Assembly: GCA_002314805.1 (NCBI GenBank)
Contig: DCHJ01000115.1
Coordinates: 1-45,545 of the forward strand
DNA length: 45,545 nucleotides
Direction: 5' to 3'
Source of the DNA: Lachnospiraceae bacterium UBA1755
GTDB taxonomy: Bacteria > Bacillota > Clostridia > Lachnospirales > Lachnospiraceae
The notes beneath the pieces are model-generated. The model was not told the origin of the DNA. It did no database searches and saw only the letters and a program-made list of their open reading frames with translations. Both the position numbers and the translations under genes were made by a program. This document shows, piece by piece, positions 26,601 through 34,548 of this stretch (positions are counted from its first letter, which is position 1; each line of letters opens with the position of its first letter).

Positions 26601-29600
26601 GACTGTGAAGGCGGCAGCTGGATCACATCCTCACTGGATACGGAAACAGTACTGTTTACGGACGGGACAGGTGCCGGCAAGGGCTATCTCTGCGCAGATC
26701 AGTATACTGCGGGTTCAATGGTCACGAGGACGGCGGATGCAACTGATCCGGGAGCCCACTGGATCTATGAGAGCGGTTCAATATATCAGTATCACTCAGG
26801 TCAGAAGTATTATCTCAACCTGCAGACCGCGACAGGGACAGGCTACAGATGTCTGTACGTCAGTACGTCCAAAACCAGCACATGGCAGGATGATGAAGAA
26901 TTCCCGGGTGCAGTCTATACGAGCTTTTGCGGTATACGGCATGTGATATACAAAAACGGCAGTTCCATGCAGGGTCTGCCTGCTTCATGGAAGGTGATCT
27001 GTTCAGGGACAAATTATCTCACAGCCAACAGCAGCTATACAGGTATAGCCAACGGCACAAGTACAAGTACCGGGCGTGACTGGTATTTCAGCGGTACCAC
27101 AGCTGCAACGATCTATACCATGAATGCGGGAGTGCAGTATTATCTCAGATGGACAGGCACAGCACTTACGCTTACGGACAGCGCTTCAGCTTCAGGTATT
27201 ACATGGAATGTGGGAACCGATTCGATAAGGACTCAGGACGGCTATACCCTGACCTATGAAAGCACCACAGGATGGACCTGTAAAAAGCCGACAGGCGGAT
27301 GGGTCATAGCCGATGATTCGGAAACACATTTTATGAAGCTGAACGGCAGCAGTGTGACTGACACCACCGATCCCGCTCAGGCGACCTTCTGGTCCTTTAC
27401 AGACAGTACAAACCATACCGGAAAGATTTATTCCGGATCGTCATATCTGGGAGTAAACAAGAGTACACACAAGCTTACAGTAACCAACAGCAGCAATGCG
27501 GTCAGCTGGGCATGGAGACACGGGTCCTACCATTATTATTCGGGAACTGCAGGAGATAAGAGCTACCAGATGGGATATGTGAGCGACTTCCAGAACCTGA
27601 TCTACGGTGACTATAACCCGATCATCAATATTGCATACAGGCAGGATGACGGCAGCTTTGTCTATCTGGGTCAGGGACTTACAGCTGTGACATCCAAGGC
27701 AGATGCGGCAAACTTCAAGTTTACTTCATGGGGCAAGGACTTCTCCGGCAACATAACATCGCAGGATAAGTCAAGCAATAAGTATCTTTGTATCAAATAT
27801 CTGGATTCCAGTCAGGGGTATATGCCGGGCTGGAACAGCACCGGAAGCAGTTCGGTTGCATGGTGGTCCAATATGAGTACCTTAAACAATGACCGGCAGG
27901 CGATACGCTCAAAATCCATCGGTAATAATGCAACAGACTGCTATCTGAGATACAAGGACGGCAAATGGTCAGGCGGAAGATATTCATCTGATAAGCAGTA
28001 CCTTGATCTGCTGGTTAAGTACAATGTAAGACCCGTAAATATTGATGTCCCGGTAGCGGGAGCACAGTATCGTACTGAATACAGAGACGGCACATATGAG
28101 GCTGTATCGGCAAATGTACAGAAAAAAGAATTATGGTATGGCACGGAGACAGCAGTGGTATTTGTACCTGTTTCCGGCTTTGCGGATGTGACTTTATCAG
28201 TACTGGAGCTTAACACGGTGGAAATAAGAGAACCCGCCATAGGTACTGTTCCTTCGGTTATGACGGAGGAAAAGGAGATCCGCAGAAATTCAAGAGTGCT
28301 GAGGACGACAGCGCAGGAGCTGTACGGACCATATACACGTACCAATCAGCTAAGCGGCTATGACACATATATTCCGCTCAGACTCAAGCTTCAGGATGAA
28401 GAGGACGAAACCAGCTACTACAGTGATTACCGTATTGACAGCAGAAATACAGGCTATATTGTCAGCGGCGGCTATCAGACCAGCGGAGGCTACAGATCGG
28501 ATATCCGAGTGTCGGATTACGATACAAGCTATATATACAAGGCACTTAATGTCGGTTCAAGTTCAAGTCCCAATTATTCCGGTACCTATGATGCAAGACT
28601 GTCGGTTATCACCAGGACGGCATATTCCAGCGGTGACAATACAGACGGAGAGGGAGGTACAGGCAAGGTATACGGTGATAACGGATATGTGAGAATTGAC
28701 GATAAGCATAACCACAGCAATATCGGCAATTATCACGGAGCATTGCCGGATGACGCGCTTAATTATGCCAAAATGGGTCTTACAAAATACGAGGTCACCG
28801 ATGACGGTACACCTCAGTCAAGGAATGCACTGGCTGATATGCTCATGGGAGATAACGAGATCTACGGACTGCATTTCATGGAGTCGACGATCTCAAAGAA
28901 TCACGTGATATATGCGGACAATGCTACGATCCTCGGGAATACCTATCAGAATTATGAGCTCCCGGAGGATTCCATAGACTTTAAGGTCAAGGACAGAGGT
29001 GCGATCAATTTCTTTGCAGGTACGTATTATTCCGATGATGTAGAAGCATTCTTCTCATTGCATCATATCCAGAGAGACAGCAATCAGCATATCACGGCGA
29101 TCAGGGAGATCAGGAAGATATACCAGAGAGGCAGCAAAGCATATGTTTATGAATATAGTGACGGCACGTACTCTGACGGAAGCAGCGGACCGGAAACAGG
29201 CTCTAAGATGCTTTTTGACACAGAGTGGATCACAGATCCTGAGATAGTGCAGAATGCGGTTTACTATTTTGAGATACCTGTTAACAGAGGCGAATATGCT
29301 CTGGGTTCAGTGCCCGGCAAGGTGGGTGCTTACCTGATGTATCTGGATATTGCCACCCGCGGAGGCGATGAGTCGGACGACAGGATAAGCTCAGAGGGAA
29401 GCGGGGTCTCCAATATGTACAGGATAGACTACCGTGATGCAGGCGGTACTCTGGATCATACATCACTGCTTCAGTTTGAGATAAACGCGCCTGCGGAAAA
29501 CAAATCTTCTGAAGGCAAGGCATATTCGGTGAGCATGAATTATCAGACGATAACAGGATCGGATATTATCGGTCTGTACACTCTGACTGTTATTAACAGG

Positions 29601-29762
29601 ACAGGTCAGCCTCTGGATCTCACTATGTTTGTGTGTGACAACGATGATAATCCTGATAATGATTATCCGTATGCCTATACAGTCAACTATGTGAGCAATT
29701 CAGGCAGCGGTACACTGGTCGGGATGGCAAAGACCTGTGAGGAATATATCGTTCCGGAATAG
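23670..29762 (+). CDS. Giant secreted protein with SipW-like signal and beta-trefoil-like repeats (2030 aa)
   Basis: Residues 1-23 are hydrophobic and end in 'CGSSFGWLNKTA', a variant of the 'AWF' signal of the neighbouring subunits. Residues 60-240 include a GLUG-like beta-helix stretch ('FDGQFEGNGLEIRNINI', 'IGIFGYVSG'). Residues about 417-1447 hold many loosely repeated units of 40-60 residues with 'YYLxxxxxxW' and 'WxxxxxGxxY' signatures, such as 'RTWYLAYDDGWKTV' and 'RHYLAFGSAG'. The pattern suggests strings of beta-trefoil or fascin-like modules (inference). Residues 1450-2030 are a further beta-rich region ending in 'TCEEYIVPE', with no membrane anchor or LPXTG. Its place behind the subunit gene and shared signal suggest a tip or linker protein of the same surface structure. 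No homologue is recognised. Confidence 0.83.
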   Translation: MKSIRKLLLTVTILLAATLGLCGSSFGWLNKTALTVDGKVKQATVIRQYFHCGDGSRQDPYVITRPIHYYHLVELYQRKNSVVAGKYFQLGYDLDPDTPGLEVYDYDDLGNVKMDGNTPMTSTSLNMAYYSEEYALIPVGTSAVPFDGQFEGNGLEIRNINIRASETISTEEHFASADIGIFGYVSGEAKISDTYFSDVTIDLTGCDAGQTHAGHNSSHHADGVVYAGYLAGHVKESASIQNVFLNNCTITGAESVAGGTEVVKNLYGYIGCVEHNDGTLVETLGESIASQFGGGGSDPGWGNTVNMKNMFNRLYAIARAHRNDDDVMYPSVENLVVEVADDVRVEELTSASDFEYVKVLSREVAAMDDEVKSHPGYSLEYIHHGDDIAGSYYFNIANGYNPWIYLTGRNSYQTKTVNIYIAKDVAGTEAYFICDEAAKNYMSASSGKTIVNTSRTDASRWMKDPSNHLYTFIGATAYYLNASGLSMTLSDTSAGATQWTIDENGISAQIYAVTSGVRYYLNYNDVWQLTAETPTYSVSDGSGHYMGTGGMSVTTETSVGASASWEIDDGSAGVQFKTYVNGTPVYLAHIGGKGLTLSPTAFRWTKSTGSEPFSYTADSDGRTWYLAYDDGWKTVVTGGKSIVCESSGTEYYLAADKAFEGVTAGQAETYISLWDMDLSADSTAIALYYNGVTYSLDADVASGEVFLRVPDTEEPATVWYKDAGGHYYVQDDSAPFYLTYDGKWCVKTSSTYFIKCNGNYLAFDAGQPFNVGNVTSQSAGSNRWVFENPGGTGLVYINSEGTAYYLNIRTVNGQKLLSLDYEHAQIVNDQGVVVDQGWSAAQAVRWTGDSRGYFAVCDGDEYYLRYESGWRADPVDYTYKAATVSNNYLAHSKNAGAYSVYSYTGTDTSAADIRWKSDGEYIWFIDNDTRHYLAFGSAGAGAVISDTPCRWQTTCQTGSGAVKNILNTVHNNVRYRLDCEGGSWITSSLDTETVLFTDGTGAGKGYLCADQYTAGSMVTRTADATDPGAHWIYESGSIYQYHSGQKYYLNLQTATGTGYRCLYVSTSKTSTWQDDEEFPGAVYTSFCGIRHVIYKNGSSMQGLPASWKVICSGTNYLTANSSYTGIANGTSTSTGRDWYFSGTTAATIYTMNAGVQYYLRWTGTALTLTDSASASGITWNVGTDSIRTQDGYTLTYESTTGWTCKKPTGGWVIADDSETHFMKLNGSSVTDTTDPAQATFWSFTDSTNHTGKIYSGSSYLGVNKSTHKLTVTNSSNAVSWAWRHGSYHYYSGTAGDKSYQMGYVSDFQNLIYGDYNPIINIAYRQDDGSFVYLGQGLTAVTSKADAANFKFTSWGKDFSGNITSQDKSSNKYLCIKYLDSSQGYMPGWNSTGSSSVAWWSNMSTLNNDRQAIRSKSIGNNATDCYLRYKDGKWSGGRYSSDKQYLDLLVKYNVRPVNIDVPVAGAQYRTEYRDGTYEAVSANVQKKELWYGTETAVVFVPVSGFADVTLSVLELNTVEIREPAIGTVPSVMTEEKEIRRNSRVLRTTAQELYGPYTRTNQLSGYDTYIPLRLKLQDEEDETSYYSDYRIDSRNTGYIVSGGYQTSGGYRSDIRVSDYDTSYIYKALNVGSSSSPNYSGTYDARLSVITRTAYSSGDNTDGEGGTGKVYGDNGYVRIDDKHNHSNIGNYHGALPDDALNYAKMGLTKYEVTDDGTPQSRNALADMLMGDNEIYGLHFMESTISKNHVIYADNATILGNTYQNYELPEDSIDFKVKDRGAINFFAGTYYSDDVEAFFSLHHIQRDSNQHITAIREIRKIYQRGSKAYVYEYSDGTYSDGSSGPETGSKMLFDTEWITDPEIVQNAVYYFEIPVNRGEYALGSVPGKVGAYLMYLDIATRGGDESDDRISSEGSGVSNMYRIDYRDAGGTLDHTSLLQFEINAPAENKSSEGKAYSVSMNYQTITGSDIIGLYTLTVINRTGQPLDLTMFVCDNDDNPDNDYPYAYTVNYVSNSGSGTLVGMAKTCEEYIVPE

Positions 29763-29792
29763 ACGGCCTTGAGTATATTTGGGTCAGATGCG

Positions 29793-29934
29793 CTCCCCGT
29801 ACCGGTTTTTCCGGTACGGGGAGTACTCGATGTATGTCGCATTGAAAAATAACAGTACAGTACCGGTTTTGCCGGTGCAGGGGTGTTCAGGCAGTCAATA
29901 GAGAAGTGGCTCTGCAGTACCGGCTTTCTGGTAC
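29793..29934. repeat. Three GTACCGG hairpins at about 60-bp pitch
   Basis: 29793-29823 is a perfect 13-bp stem with a TTTTT loop. 29860-29878 (GTACCGG/GCCGGTGC) and 29917-29934 (GTACCGG/CTGGTAC) repeat the same motif more loosely. Starts of GTACCGG are 61 and 57 bases apart. No T-run follows the first, so it is not a standard terminator, though it may protect the 3' end of the giant transcript. The rest of 29763-30077 has nothing else I can name beyond the left arm of an inverted repeat at 30040-30052. Confidence 0.6.
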
Positions 29935-30077
29935 GATAGGAACGCGGAACAGGGGTAAGTGGTATCGTGAAACAGCGGGCGGGGAGTGGAAAAACAGGAA
30001 ATATGCTGCTGCTCACGGGCAGGGTGGACAAAAAGAGCTGAAATGTTGAAAAAACGCTTAAAAATCGACAAAAAACG

Positions 30078-30106
30078 TTGAATTTTCAACATTTCTTTGG
30101 TAGAAT
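30078..30106 (+). promoter_or_regulatory. Promoter of the second c-di-GMP-I unit, inside an inverted repeat
   Basis: TTGAAT (30078-30083), a 17-bp spacer and TAGAAT (30101-30106); start near 30113, at the aptamer. GAAATGTTGAAAA (30040-30052) is the exact inverse of TTTTCAACATTTC (30083-30095), and TTGAATTTTCAA covers the -35. This layout repeats that of the promoter at 22651. Confidence 0.7.
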
Positions 30107-30114
30107 CTAATGAC

Positions 30115-30182
30115 AAAGGCAAAGTCGGAGCAATCCGGTGACGCAAAGCTATAGGGACTGTACGGCAGTCAGCCAGTTGCTG
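30115..30182 (+). ncRNA. c-di-GMP-I (GEMM-I) riboswitch, second copy
   Basis: AAAGGCAAA, a CCGG-closed hairpin, GGTGACGCAAAGC, a second hairpin and AGCCAGTTGCTG give the full GEMM-I core. It is about three-quarters identical to the copy at 22689. P1 pairs GGCA (30118-30121) with TGCT (30178-30181, one G-U pair). The 3' segment AGCC (30171-30174) can join the downstream terminator instead. It should control 30229 and the long operon behind it. Confidence 0.92.
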
Positions 30183-30213
30183 AATTACAATTATGTAGTT
30201 CGGCTATTTTTTT
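30171..30213 (+). terminator. Riboswitch-controlled terminator before the 845-aa gene
   Basis: GAATTAC (30182-30188) pairs with GTAGTTC (30195-30201), and AGCC (30171-30174) with GGCT (30202-30205) across a bulge. Seven Ts follow at 30207-30213. The ATG is 16 bases later with ACAGGA between. Confidence 0.75.
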
Positions 30214-30228
30214 ATCCTACAGGACAAA

Positions 30229-32766
30229 ATGACGGGCAAATTCAAAAATGTGAGATTAAGCTTCATATGGATGACGGTATTGCTCATTCTCGTTTTCTGC
30301 AACTCAGCATTTGCTGCTGATTCAGGGTGCAGAAATGATGAGACTTTTTTTGCTGCGGGAGAAGATGACTGGGAATACATAGAGAGCATCGTAAATGATG
30401 CGTACGGGGATGCCGTAAAGTACAGGGCGGACTATGCCTTTGTATCGGACGGGGAGACCTATACGGGAGCTGCAGATACAGTGCCGGTCGATACCAGGTT
30501 CTATAATTATCGCTACAATATCGGACAGGCTGATATGTATATCGGTGTATACGGTTACGATTACCATGAGGATAACGTGGCCGAGGTCACGATTTACTAT
30601 TATTCCGGATCTGACAGTATCGTTCCTGAATTTGTGCTGGCAGATGATTCTGTACTCTCAGCTTCGGATATTGAGGGTGCACGGCTGAGAAAGTACGAAA
30701 ACGGACTTAAGGAGCTCAGACTTGTGCTGGACAGGAAGGCACTTTCAGATCTGGCATTTTTTTCAAGGGAAAACGGTCGTGTTGAGGTACTTAGCCCTAC
30801 CAGTACAAGGGGGGATATCATTGTCTCCTGTGTCAGTTTCAGTCTCAGCCGGGGCGATTACGGAGTAATACGGGTAATAGACGGGGAAGACTGTATTCTT
30901 ACGGCAGATGCAGAGATACGCAGCAGAGTTGATTCCGGTCAGCCGGTGATCTATTCCAACACGGGAAGCACATTCATGATCACAGCCGCAGATACTGACA
31001 AAGTGGGTGTTGTATGCTGCGAAGAGGATTATATTGTTACGACCAGGGGAAGGAGTCTCACCGCAATGAATTACTCCGATATTGCTGCAGTCGGCAGTAC
31101 ATCCGATTCTGCTGCTGCCGGCAGCGATACTGTGACAGTCGGAACCGATGATAAGCAGGACTGCGAAGCTGATCCGGATAAAGACTGTGAAGAGACTTTT
31201 GACCAGGCGCAGGAGAGCTTAGATAATAATGAGTCAGATATGGCAGATGATGCCGTATCTGATATAATGGAAACAGATATTGATGAGTATAGCTGTTTCT
31301 GTCCGGATGAGGGTGATGCCTCGGCTGTATACTGTGACAGCTTTATTTTTGCAGAAAATAACAATCCTTACTTATATGAACTGACTCCGTCAGCTCTGGG
31401 TACGGAGTTTTTCGGCAGCATATTCGGTATACCCGGAGTGCTGAGCCTGCCGGAGACATCCTGTTCAGACCCGCTGGAGCTGCTTGGCTGCAATGCCGGG
31501 GATATTGTACCTGCTTCTGATTCTATGGTGCTCACCGTTAACGGCGGATGCGTATCGGATTATGCCGGTGAGCTGCGCTTTGCAGCAGCCTCTGAGGATG
31601 CAGGGGATATCCGGTTCCATAAAGCGGACGGTACAGGGTATGATACGGATGGCTGCATGATAAATATGACGGAGGCTTTTCTGAAGAAAGCCTCATATTG
31701 TGCAGTAGATGCTGATAATATAGTATGTGCGGTATACAATGTACACGGGAGGCTTCTCGGACTGGCAGACGGATATTATGAAGAGGATATCGCAGGCTTC
31801 CTGCTGCTGCCCGTATCGGGAAGCGGAGGCGATGCGTATATCAAAGAGGTATCGGTGCAGTATAATGATCTGCTTGCGGAAAATGGCGCCTATGTGACAC
31901 TGGATTATTATGATGGAACCGGAGAAACAGCTGCATTTGCAGCATGTATGAGCGGATTTGTCAATTACGGTGATACAGTGGAGATAGAACTATCCGTCAA
32001 CACAGATGCCGGGGAATGTTCATATTCCGTAAGTGACGAGGACATAGATGTAATTTTTGACGGCTTCGGAGAGTATGATATAAGATGCATCAGCTGCAGA
32101 GAGCTGGAAGATGAGGCAGATGAGAATGCGGCAGCTGAGCCGGAGGGCGCAGGCACAGATACTGCGGGTGTATCCGGTCCGCCGCAGGAGAACGGAAGCA
32201 TCACGGAGGGAACAGGACATGCAGCAGACGGTCCGGGCATCACGGATGGTGAAGGGGCAGGAAACGGCGCCGACACGGGAGCTTCTGAAGCTGTAGAGGA
32301 CGCAGAGGGGACTGAAGGACAGGAAAGTATAGATGATCCGGAGAGTACGCATGATACGGATACCGGAGGCGATCAGGCAGGCACGGATGTTACAGATGCC
32401 GGAGGCGGTCAGACAGGCACGGATGTCACGGATACCGGAGGCGGTCAGGCAGGCATAGTTGATACGGATACCCCGGGCAGTCCGGGGGATAGTGAGGATA
32501 CAGCGGGTAAAGGATCTACCGCGGATGACACAGGTTCAGGAGATCCGTCGGGTAAAAAAGATACTGCGGTCACAGCAGGGGGAACGGGAGATGATGGCAA
32601 TGCTTTCGGAGGGCAGTCAGGTGCTGCCGCATGTAAGCAGCAGGTTACTGCACAGCCGGACGCCGGAACAGCTGAGAATACAGCATCACCGCCTGTGACA
32701 GACACAGGCCCGGATACGGGGCCGGATGCAGGCTCGCCCGTGACAGATACAGGCCCGTATACCTGA
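30229..32766 (+). CDS. Secreted acidic protein with Asp/Gly/Thr-rich repeat tail (845 aa)
   Basis: Residues 1-29 are a classical signal peptide ending in 'NSAFAAD'. Residues 40-300 form a beta-rich domain with 'NYRYNIGQADMYIGVYGYDYHED'-type aromatic strands. Residues 300-345 are an acidic linker, 345-625 a second folded region with several paired cysteines, and 628-845 a low-complexity Gly/Asp/Thr/Ala tail. The tail includes 12-residue repeats and ends 'PVTDTGPYT'. There is no LPXTG, wall-binding repeat or C-terminal helix, so attachment is unclear. It leads the second c-di-GMP-I operon ahead of the short subunits and may be a structural or accessory surface protein (inference). No family is recognised. 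Confidence 0.78.
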   Translation: MTGKFKNVRLSFIWMTVLLILVFCNSAFAADSGCRNDETFFAAGEDDWEYIESIVNDAYGDAVKYRADYAFVSDGETYTGAADTVPVDTRFYNYRYNIGQADMYIGVYGYDYHEDNVAEVTIYYYSGSDSIVPEFVLADDSVLSASDIEGARLRKYENGLKELRLVLDRKALSDLAFFSRENGRVEVLSPTSTRGDIIVSCVSFSLSRGDYGVIRVIDGEDCILTADAEIRSRVDSGQPVIYSNTGSTFMITAADTDKVGVVCCEEDYIVTTRGRSLTAMNYSDIAAVGSTSDSAAAGSDTVTVGTDDKQDCEADPDKDCEETFDQAQESLDNNESDMADDAVSDIMETDIDEYSCFCPDEGDASAVYCDSFIFAENNNPYLYELTPSALGTEFFGSIFGIPGVLSLPETSCSDPLELLGCNAGDIVPASDSMVLTVNGGCVSDYAGELRFAAASEDAGDIRFHKADGTGYDTDGCMINMTEAFLKKASYCAVDADNIVCAVYNVHGRLLGLADGYYEEDIAGFLLLPVSGSGGDAYIKEVSVQYNDLLAENGAYVTLDYYDGTGETAAFAACMSGFVNYGDTVEIELSVNTDAGECSYSVSDEDIDVIFDGFGEYDIRCISCRELEDEADENAAAEPEGAGTDTAGVSGPPQENGSITEGTGHAADGPGITDGEGAGNGADTGASEAVEDAEGTEGQESIDDPESTHDTDTGGDQAGTDVTDAGGGQTGTDVTDTGGGQAGIVDTDTPGSPGDSEDTAGKGSTADDTGSGDPSGKKDTAVTAGGTGDDGNAFGGQSGAAACKQQVTAQPDAGTAENTASPPVTDTGPDTGPDAGSPVTDTGPYT
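32365..32472 (+). repeat. 36-bp in-frame tandem repeat
   Basis: GGAGGC-led units start at 32365, 32401 and 32437, each 36 bases. They encode the 12-residue pattern 'GG(D/G)Q(A/T)GTDVTD(T/A)' within the low-complexity tail of the 845-aa protein. Copy number could vary between strains by slippage. Confidence 0.75.
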
Positions 32767-32889
32767 CCGGTGCGGGCAGGCAGGTGAGATAATGTACGGG
32801 CATGCTGACAGTACAGCATGCAGTAACTGACGGGAGCTGACCGGGCGCATGGTTTAATAACATGAGAGCAGGAGATTAAGGACGGCCGG

Positions 32890-33705
32890 ATGAAGGACGG
32901 ACATTCAAAAAAGCATCTGAAGTACTTTGGTATCGTACTGTCGGCAGCCGCAATAATCACGGTTGCAGCCACGACGCTTACCTGGTATGCCCATAATCAG
33001 AAGGTTGAGGCGACAACAGTAAAGATGAAAGTTGTGGTATCTCCAAATCTGGTCATTGCGGATACTGTGGAAGGGATCGTGTCCAGGAGGATAATAGATG
33101 CAAAGCCCTTTGAAGTCACATACAGCGGTTCGACTTCGAGAAAGCTCACTCCGGCAACCCATGATCTTAAATCGTGTCCGGTAAACACTGTATTAGGCGC
33201 GGCGCAGACAGGTCTTAAGTGTGTTACCAATCTTGAAGCCGTCAATGTCGACACCGGTCTGGCAGAGCCGGGAAAGACTCTTGAATATAAGACAGTACCT
33301 GTCTACCGGGATATGGATGACCGTCAGTATTACTATGATTATACAGTTTATGTAGCTTCCACAGGGACTGCCTGGGCAGACAGGAAGCTTACGGCAAGTG
33401 TTTCGCTGGCAGACTCCGGTGCGGCAGACCCCTATAACGCATGTTCCGTGGACTTTATTGTGGACGGAGAATACAAGGGTACCGCAAATCCTGTGGCTGC
33501 AGGGGAATCTGTAGTGATCTATACAGGAGAGATACCGTACAATGAAGAAGTGGCCGGTGCATCATATATACCGGTCACGATGAGATGCTATTTCGACGGA
33601 GAACTGAAAAAATCCGGAGGATCATCTGCATATATTAATACGACCGATGTTGAAGGCAGTATTTCGCTGATAAATGTGAATGTTCTTTTGCGTTCAGTCC
33701 AATGA
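32890..33705 (+). CDS. SipW/TasA-type subunit paralogue 1 (271 aa)
   Basis: A basic start and one hydrophobic helix (12-28) lead into 'TTLTWYAHN' (29-35), the same place and form as the 'TYAWF' motif of the 22876 subunit. The extracellular part carries 'QYYYDYTVYVAST' and 'VTMRCYFDGELKKSG', and ends in hydrophobic strands. It is closest to the 34549 protein: both share the 'NLVIA', 'TP.(T/R)HD', 'YY.DY.VY.A' and 'RCYFDG' stations. Start ATG 32890 has a poor ribosome site (GGACGGCCGG), so modest expression is likely. A minor subunit of a fibre or matrix is the likely role (inference). Confidence 0.7.
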   Translation: MKDGHSKKHLKYFGIVLSAAAIITVAATTLTWYAHNQKVEATTVKMKVVVSPNLVIADTVEGIVSRRIIDAKPFEVTYSGSTSRKLTPATHDLKSCPVNTVLGAAQTGLKCVTNLEAVNVDTGLAEPGKTLEYKTVPVYRDMDDRQYYYDYTVYVASTGTAWADRKLTASVSLADSGAADPYNACSVDFIVDGEYKGTANPVAAGESVVIYTGEIPYNEEVAGASYIPVTMRCYFDGELKKSGGSSAYINTTDVEGSISLINVNVLLRSVQ

Positions 33706-33733
33706 ACCGGCAGGCAGGAAGAGGTTTTGAATA

Positions 33734-34543
33734 TTGAAAAAGCTCATAAAGAAAATACTGTCGCTAGGGAGCTATATACTGGCAGCTGCAGCAGTAATAA
33801 TCGCTTTGTCTTCAGGCACGTATGCGTGGCTGAAGCAGAATGCTGCTGTCAGCAGCAGCGGGCTGCCATATCTGCTGGATGACAGCAGGGGGATATCCAT
33901 TCAGAATGTGGAAATATATAAGCGTGACGGAAAAGAAGGAGCCAGACTGGTTACGGAAGCAGACCGTATCGATATGACAGAGTATGACACGATATTCACG
34001 GATCGAAACGTGGATACTCCGATCATTTATCGTATTATACTGGATCCGGTACCGGCAGGAAGAGATATAAAGTGGACGGTGCAGTGTCTGGAGGTATCCA
34101 GGTCCTGGACCGATACAGGCACGGCAGAGGGAAAGATGAAGCAGTATTATTCCAATATTTCTGCGATCAAGATCGGAACCGGCACGGCAGAGCTCAATGC
34201 GCTGACAGAACCTGAAGCTGTGTATACAGGCGCGATAGCGCATCTGGCAGAGGATGGAGTGGCAGCCTCCCGGAGCTTTGCAACAGACCGCAGGACAGGC
34301 GATGCACGTAACCGATATGAGCATGTCAGTAAGGTCGATGAGCTCAGCGATACGGTCACAGTAAAGAGCTCAGATATTCACGAAGGCAAGCTGGTGCTGT
34401 ACATGCAGCTTTCCTATAATCCGGAGCTGGTTGCATCGGCAATGGAAGACTATGAAACCGGGGGATCGGGAACCACACTTGATGAGGCTGTAAATTATCA
34501 GAATGATATGAGTGCTGTGAGATTTGAGTATATTGAGCAATAA
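33734..34543 (+). CDS. SipW/TasA-type subunit paralogue 2 (269 aa, TTG start)
   Basis: No ATG or GTG occurs before the signal helix, so TTG 33734 with GGAAGAGG (33718-33725) upstream is the start. The helix (9-26) ends in 'SSGTYAWLKQN' (26-36), the shared export motif. The mature part is polar and beta-rich, with 'DTPIIYRIILDPVPAGRDIKW' and a C-terminal 'LVLYMQLSYNPE' segment. It lacks the 'EGxDxxC' turn of its later neighbours and is the most divergent paralogue in the run. It sits 28 bases after paralogue 1 and is presumably translated from the same message. Confidence 0.68.
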   Translation: MKKLIKKILSLGSYILAAAAVIIALSSGTYAWLKQNAAVSSSGLPYLLDDSRGISIQNVEIYKRDGKEGARLVTEADRIDMTEYDTIFTDRNVDTPIIYRIILDPVPAGRDIKWTVQCLEVSRSWTDTGTAEGKMKQYYSNISAIKIGTGTAELNALTEPEAVYTGAIAHLAEDGVAASRSFATDRRTGDARNRYEHVSKVDELSDTVTVKSSDIHEGKLVLYMQLSYNPELVASAMEDYETGGSGTTLDEAVNYQNDMSAVRFEYIEQ

Positions 34544-34548
34544 GAAAA

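Noticed and set aside
29793..29823. Perfect hairpin as the intrinsic terminator of the giant gene
   Set aside because: The stem is ideal but no T-run follows, so it is listed as a repeat/hairpin and not a terminator.
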